Below are positions 30,855 to 33,766 of a stretch of 33,766 bases of DNA, piece after piece. Position numbers and translations under genes: made by a program. Where the stretch lies: assembly GCA_028712885.1 (NCBI GenBank), contig JAQTPK010000003.1, positions 75,129 to 108,894 on the forward strand. Direction: 5' to 3'. Each line of letters opens with the position of its first letter. Within the stretch, counting starts at the first letter, position 1. The notes below the pieces were generated by a model that saw only the letters and a program-made list of their open reading frames with translations, was not told the origin of the DNA and searched no databases. The stretch comes from Syntrophales bacterium (lineage in GTDB: Bacteria > Desulfobacterota > Syntrophia > Syntrophales > UBA4778).

Positions 30855-31630
30855 GAACGATTGCGGTATTTGCAGCAGTCCTGTCCGCTCTTTCCTGTTT
30901 CGGAACGGCCGTGGCCGGAGGGATGTTCGGTCCGCCCCAGCCTGTGTCAAGGGATGCGGGAGGATTGCATACGGCCGTCGGTTACATTCATTACGCCGAC
31001 ATATTCAAAGACGGCGCGGATCACGTCATCAGGCAGAATCATATTTATTCCCAGGCCGGATACGGGGCTCACGACCGCTGGGAAATATACGGAAGGGTCA
31101 GTATGTCCGATCTGAGAATTTCCGACGCCTTCAGGTCTGCGAACGATGCGGCAGTCCCCTCCCGGAGCGATTTTGAAGACAGATGGAAGTTTTTCGGCAC
31201 GCTGGGCGGAAAGGGGTATTATCCTTTCGGAAGCTGCCTGGGCATGGGTATTTTCGTCCAGGCTTCTTACGCTTTCGGCGATTTCAAGGACGGCGTCTCC
31301 GGGACGCTCAACGGGGCCCCGTTCGCAACGGAACTGAAACTGAAGGACATTTGGGACATTAATTTCGGCATCGGTTTACAGTGGACGGTTCCGCGCGGCG
31401 TAAGGCTTTATGCCGGGCCTTTTGCATATTATGCGGAGGCGAAAGCTTCCCCCTCTCCCGCCGTCCGGGGACTCGCGCTGGCTTCAGAAGATGTCCTGAT
31501 CAGAAACAAAACAAGCGCCGGCGGATTCGCCGGGGTCGATATCCCCATCGGCAAGGGCTTCCGTCTGAACCTGGAAACCCGGTATTCCGAAAGGTTCTCC
31601 CTCGGATCAGCAATTGTTTTTGTTTATTGA
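30851..31630 (+). CDS. Outer-membrane beta-barrel protein coupled to mlaA
   Basis: The 259-residue protein has a signal peptide (about 1-22, ending VAG). The body has many alternating hydrophobic/polar strands with aromatic residues (RWEIYGRVSMSDLRI, GMGIFVQASYAFGDF, NFGIGLQWTV, VRLYAGPFAYYAEA) and ends in a terminal strand closing with aromatic FVY, the usual outer-membrane insertion signal. About eight to ten strands are likely. The ATG overlaps the mlaA stop by 4 bp (30851-30854), so synthesis is coupled to MlaA. In E. coli MlaA binds the OmpC/OmpF porins; here this barrel may be its dedicated partner (inference). Confidence 0.78.
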   Translation: MRTIAVFAAVLSALSCFGTAVAGGMFGPPQPVSRDAGGLHTAVGYIHYADIFKDGADHVIRQNHIYSQAGYGAHDRWEIYGRVSMSDLRISDAFRSANDAAVPSRSDFEDRWKFFGTLGGKGYYPFGSCLGMGIFVQASYAFGDFKDGVSGTLNGAPFATELKLKDIWDINFGIGLQWTVPRGVRLYAGPFAYYAEAKASPSPAVRGLALASEDVLIRNKTSAGGFAGVDIPIGKGFRLNLETRYSERFSLGSAIVFVY

Positions 31631-31804
31631 TTTTTATAATTTTTCACCACGGATTAACGCCTTCCAGAATAACCTCTCCGCAATGCAGCAGATTTCAGGT
31701 AAATCATTCCGGACCGCTCCGCCCCAAAAAACACTTGCCATAATGAACATGCAGGTGATATTTGCGCTACGATTCATTTAAAAAATTCCGACGGTGATTT
31801 AATT

Positions 31805-32353
31805 ATGGGGCGCTTATTGCGGGACTGCCGGGCTTTATTCGTATTCATCGCTGTTCTCCTCGTATCGGCTCCCATTCCCCTGCCCGGCGCCGCCCGCGGC
31901 GGAATGCCCGAAGTGGTCGTGCTCTTTTCCCCGGGCGGCGGCTGTGCTGACGCCATCGCGGAAATACTTGACGGCGCCGAATCCGAAATCCTCGTCCAGG
32001 CCTATTCATTCACCTCGGCGCCGATCGCCAAGCGCCTCGTGGACGCCCATAAAAGGGGAGTGAAGGTCCGCGTTATTCTCGACAAAAGCCAGCAGAAAGA
32101 ACGCTATACCTCGGCTACTTTTCTTTTCAACGCGGGGGTCCCGGTCATGATCGATTCGGAACACGCCATTGCCCATAACAAGGTCATCGTCGTAGATGCG
32201 GGAATCGTCATCACCGGCTCTTACAATTTCACCAAGGCCGCCGAGAAGCGAAACGCCGAGAACCTGCTGATCATCAGATCGGCAAAAATCGCGAAGAAGT
32301 ACCGCGACAACTGGCTCCTGCACAGTTCCCACTCGCGTCCTTATTTTCGATAA
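31805..32353 (+). CDS. Secreted phospholipase D-family nuclease (Nuc-like)
   Basis: The 182-residue protein has a signal peptide (about 1-30) and one PLD domain. The catalytic HKD motif is HNKVIVVDAGIVITGSYNFT (about residues 121-140), preceded by VQAYSFTSAPIAKRLVDAH. Single-HKD proteins of this size act as dimers. The Nuc subfamily cleaves DNA non-specifically in the periplasm or outside the cell, but related proteins have lipase activity. No neighbours suggest a specific pathway. The 175-bp spacer to the barrel gene shows nothing recognisable. Confidence 0.85.
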   Translation: MGRLLRDCRALFVFIAVLLVSAPIPLPGAARGGMPEVVVLFSPGGGCADAIAEILDGAESEILVQAYSFTSAPIAKRLVDAHKRGVKVRVILDKSQQKERYTSATFLFNAGVPVMIDSEHAIAHNKVIVVDAGIVITGSYNFTKAAEKRNAENLLIIRSAKIAKKYRDNWLLHSSHSRPYFR

Positions 32354-32541
32354 GATATTTCCCGCACAGAGGCGCAAAGGAATAAATTGGTTTTTTGTTT
32401 TGCCTCGGTGGCGGGAGTTTTTCTGTAATGAAGGGTTTCCCGGGAAGGAGCCGGAGGGAAAACACTCCAGATGCGGCACAGACACTGCTGGCCGCGGGGG
32501 TCAGCAGCGTGGATTGAGAGAGATAAGGAAAACGAAGGCGA

Positions 32542-32682
32542 ATGTCAAAAATAGAGAGGGAATCGATCGAGGGCTCGGAAGGAACAGAGAAAGAATCGAT
32601 CCCCGCAGCCGGTACAATCCTTATTACCAAAAAAGATGATAGTCAAGGAATAAAGATGGATGCTGCGAAATTGATAATATCG
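32542..32682 (+). CDS. Possible 47-residue ORF
   Basis: The frame reads MSKIERESIEGSEGTEKESI and ends in LIIS. An AAGGCG site precedes the ATG. It is hydrophilic with no recognised motif, and its stop falls in the first unit of a heptamer array. It may be chance. The spacer 32354-32541 holds no other ORF; a fragment of the cacagaggcgc repeat lies near 32366. Confidence 0.25.
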
Positions 32683-32838
32683 TAAAGCGTGAGGAGTAAA
32701 GTGTCAGGTGTTGTCTTGCTAAATTGCCTGAATATGTATTGATGGGCTCAGCTTCACTGAGTAAATGAAGTATAAAGCACAACAAGGAAAGTGTAGAGAA
32801 CACCTCACGCCTTACGCTTCACGCTTCACGCTTCACGA
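32681..32838. repeat. Inverted heptamer arrays upstream of truA
   Basis: Units CGTAAAG, CGTGAGG, AGTAAAG and TGTCAGG (32681-32708) face five complementary units (CTCACGC, CTTACGC, TTCACGC, TTCACGC, TTCACGA) at 32804-32838. The 95 bp between hold no ORF. The inner ends (CAGGTG and CACCT) also pair. Confidence 0.85.
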
Positions 32839-32862
32839 TTTAAAAGATGAAAATAAAATGTC

Positions 32863-33693
32863 ATGCCGAAATATAAACTGATTATCGAATACGACGGAAC
32901 GGGATTCCGCGGCTGGCAAAGCCAGACGAACGCCAGGAGTGTGCAGGATACCCTGATCGAGGCGGCAAGGCGGGCGCTGGGCGTAAAAGTGGATATTCAG
33001 GGGTCCGGCCGCACCGATGCAGGGGTCCATGCCCTGGCTCAGACGGCTCATCTGGAGGCGCCCCGGAAGCTGAACCCGGGCGAAGCGATGGAAAAGATCA
33101 ATGCGGAACTTCCCGCTCCCATAAATATCCTGGGCATGACGGAGGCGGGCGCCGGCTTCCATGCCCGGCATCATGCCAAAGGCAGAAGCTACATATATCT
33201 TGTCTCCCTGCGCAGGACAGCCTTCGCCAAACGATATGTCTGGTGGGTGAAGGAGCCGCTGGATTTAAAGCGGATGAAAACCGCCATGCAGCTTTTCCGC
33301 GGCTTCCACGATTTCTCTTCTTTTGCCGACAAGAGAAGGGAAAAGGGCGCCTCGCCCCTGGTACAGATCGATGAGGCGGCCCTGGCGCAATTCGGGGACA
33401 TCGTCCTGTTGAGGTTCATCGGCTCGCACTTCCTCTGGAGAATGGTCAGGCGGATGGTGGGAGTTACAGTGGAAGCGGGGCGGGGGAAACTTTCGGTCCG
33501 GGATATAGAAGCCATGTTCCGTGAGCATTCGGAAGAGCCGGCCAGGCTCACGGCGCCTGCTTCCGGTCTATTCCTGGAACAGGTATTGTATGAAGGCGAT
33601 TCCTGGCGCCCCCTTCAGCTCCCATGGGGTCAGGTCTTTAGGGGCTGTTGCCCAAATCGATTTTCTATTAATGAAAGTTCCCTTGCTCCTTAA
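32863..33693 (+). CDS. truA: tRNA pseudouridine synthase A
   Basis: TruA makes pseudouridine at positions 38-40 of the tRNA anticodon arm. The 276-residue protein starts MPKYKLIIEYDGTGFRGWQ, with catalytic D52 in GSGRTDAGVHALAQ. FHARHHAKGRSYIYLVS, FLWRMVRRMVG and LFLEQVLY are the other family motifs. The last 25 or so residues after SWRPLQLPW do not resemble the family and may come from loss of the original stop. The ribosome-binding site is weak. A heptamer array ends 24 bp upstream. The 73 bp after the gene show nothing. Confidence 0.95.
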   Translation: MPKYKLIIEYDGTGFRGWQSQTNARSVQDTLIEAARRALGVKVDIQGSGRTDAGVHALAQTAHLEAPRKLNPGEAMEKINAELPAPINILGMTEAGAGFHARHHAKGRSYIYLVSLRRTAFAKRYVWWVKEPLDLKRMKTAMQLFRGFHDFSSFADKRREKGASPLVQIDEAALAQFGDIVLLRFIGSHFLWRMVRRMVGVTVEAGRGKLSVRDIEAMFREHSEEPARLTAPASGLFLEQVLYEGDSWRPLQLPWGQVFRGCCPNRFSINESSLAP

Positions 33694-33766
33694 AATTGCG
33701 AGTAACTTTCACGTTCTTTGATAACGGATATAGTTGCCGAAAATTCGGCTTGCCAAAGCACCTGTG

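Noticed and set aside
32804-32838. Possible CRISPR array
   Set aside because: Units are 7 bp and directly tandem, without spacers; no cas genes are present. The same applies to the other arrays.

Overview
The window looks like ordinary chromosome of a Deltaproteobacterium (Thermodesulfobacteriota), probably near the Syntrophales. This is inferred from gene order (HU-rluB-scpB-scpA-trpS; recN-nadK), a moderately high G+C content, many PAS/GAF/GGDEF sensors, a CFI-box-CTERM protein and a probable GEMM riboswitch. No database search was possible. No rRNA, tRNA, CRISPR array, transposase or prophage gene was seen.

Layout. 1-4460 (minus strand): two HU genes around a housekeeping block of rluB, scpB, scpA and trpS. 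4805-7752 (plus): a membrane sensor without an output domain, translationally coupled to a REC-GAF-PAS-PAS-GGDEF diguanylate cyclase. 7749-12621 (minus): mltA, an ArgA-like acetyltransferase, recN and nadK. 13093-14169 (plus): an RdgC-like gene. 14275-20865 (minus): a sensor histidine kinase, a 57-residue microgene and a mrfB-mrfA repair pair. 21167-23101 (plus): a zinc-ribbon membrane protein, two small coupled ORFs, a probable cyclic-dinucleotide riboswitch and the secreted FN3/CFI-box gene it precedes. 23236-25340 (minus): a CheX-like/TPR/receiver operon. 25601-26045: a 29-codon ribosomal microgene (bS22/mS38 type) and a PAS-gene fragment ending in a 61-bp repeat. 26488-31630 (plus): a complete lipid-asymmetry operon, mlaE-mlaF-mlaD-mlaC-mlaA, plus an outer-membrane barrel gene. 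31805-33693 (plus): a secreted PLD nuclease and truA.

Three things stand out. First, MlaF carries a C-terminal extension that reads as a degenerate GGDEF domain (GINEF in place of GGDEF), in an operon without mlaB and with a beta-barrel gene coupled to mlaA. Second, the spacers are filled with tandem arrays of 7-, 8- and 9-bp units, often in inverted pairs. In the commonest family (NGTRARR) each unit contains TGA or TAA, so three units close all frames of that strand, and several neighbouring genes end at a stop codon supplied by such a unit. A second family without stop codons has been read into the C-termini of ScpA, ScpB and the diguanylate cyclase. Third, a GEMM-type riboswitch aptamer precedes the FN3/CFI-box gene.

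Most confident calls: the housekeeping genes, the mla operon, mrfAB, mltA and the repeat arrays. Less certain: the RdgC assignment, the riboswitch ligand class, the function of the MlaF extension and the very small ORFs.
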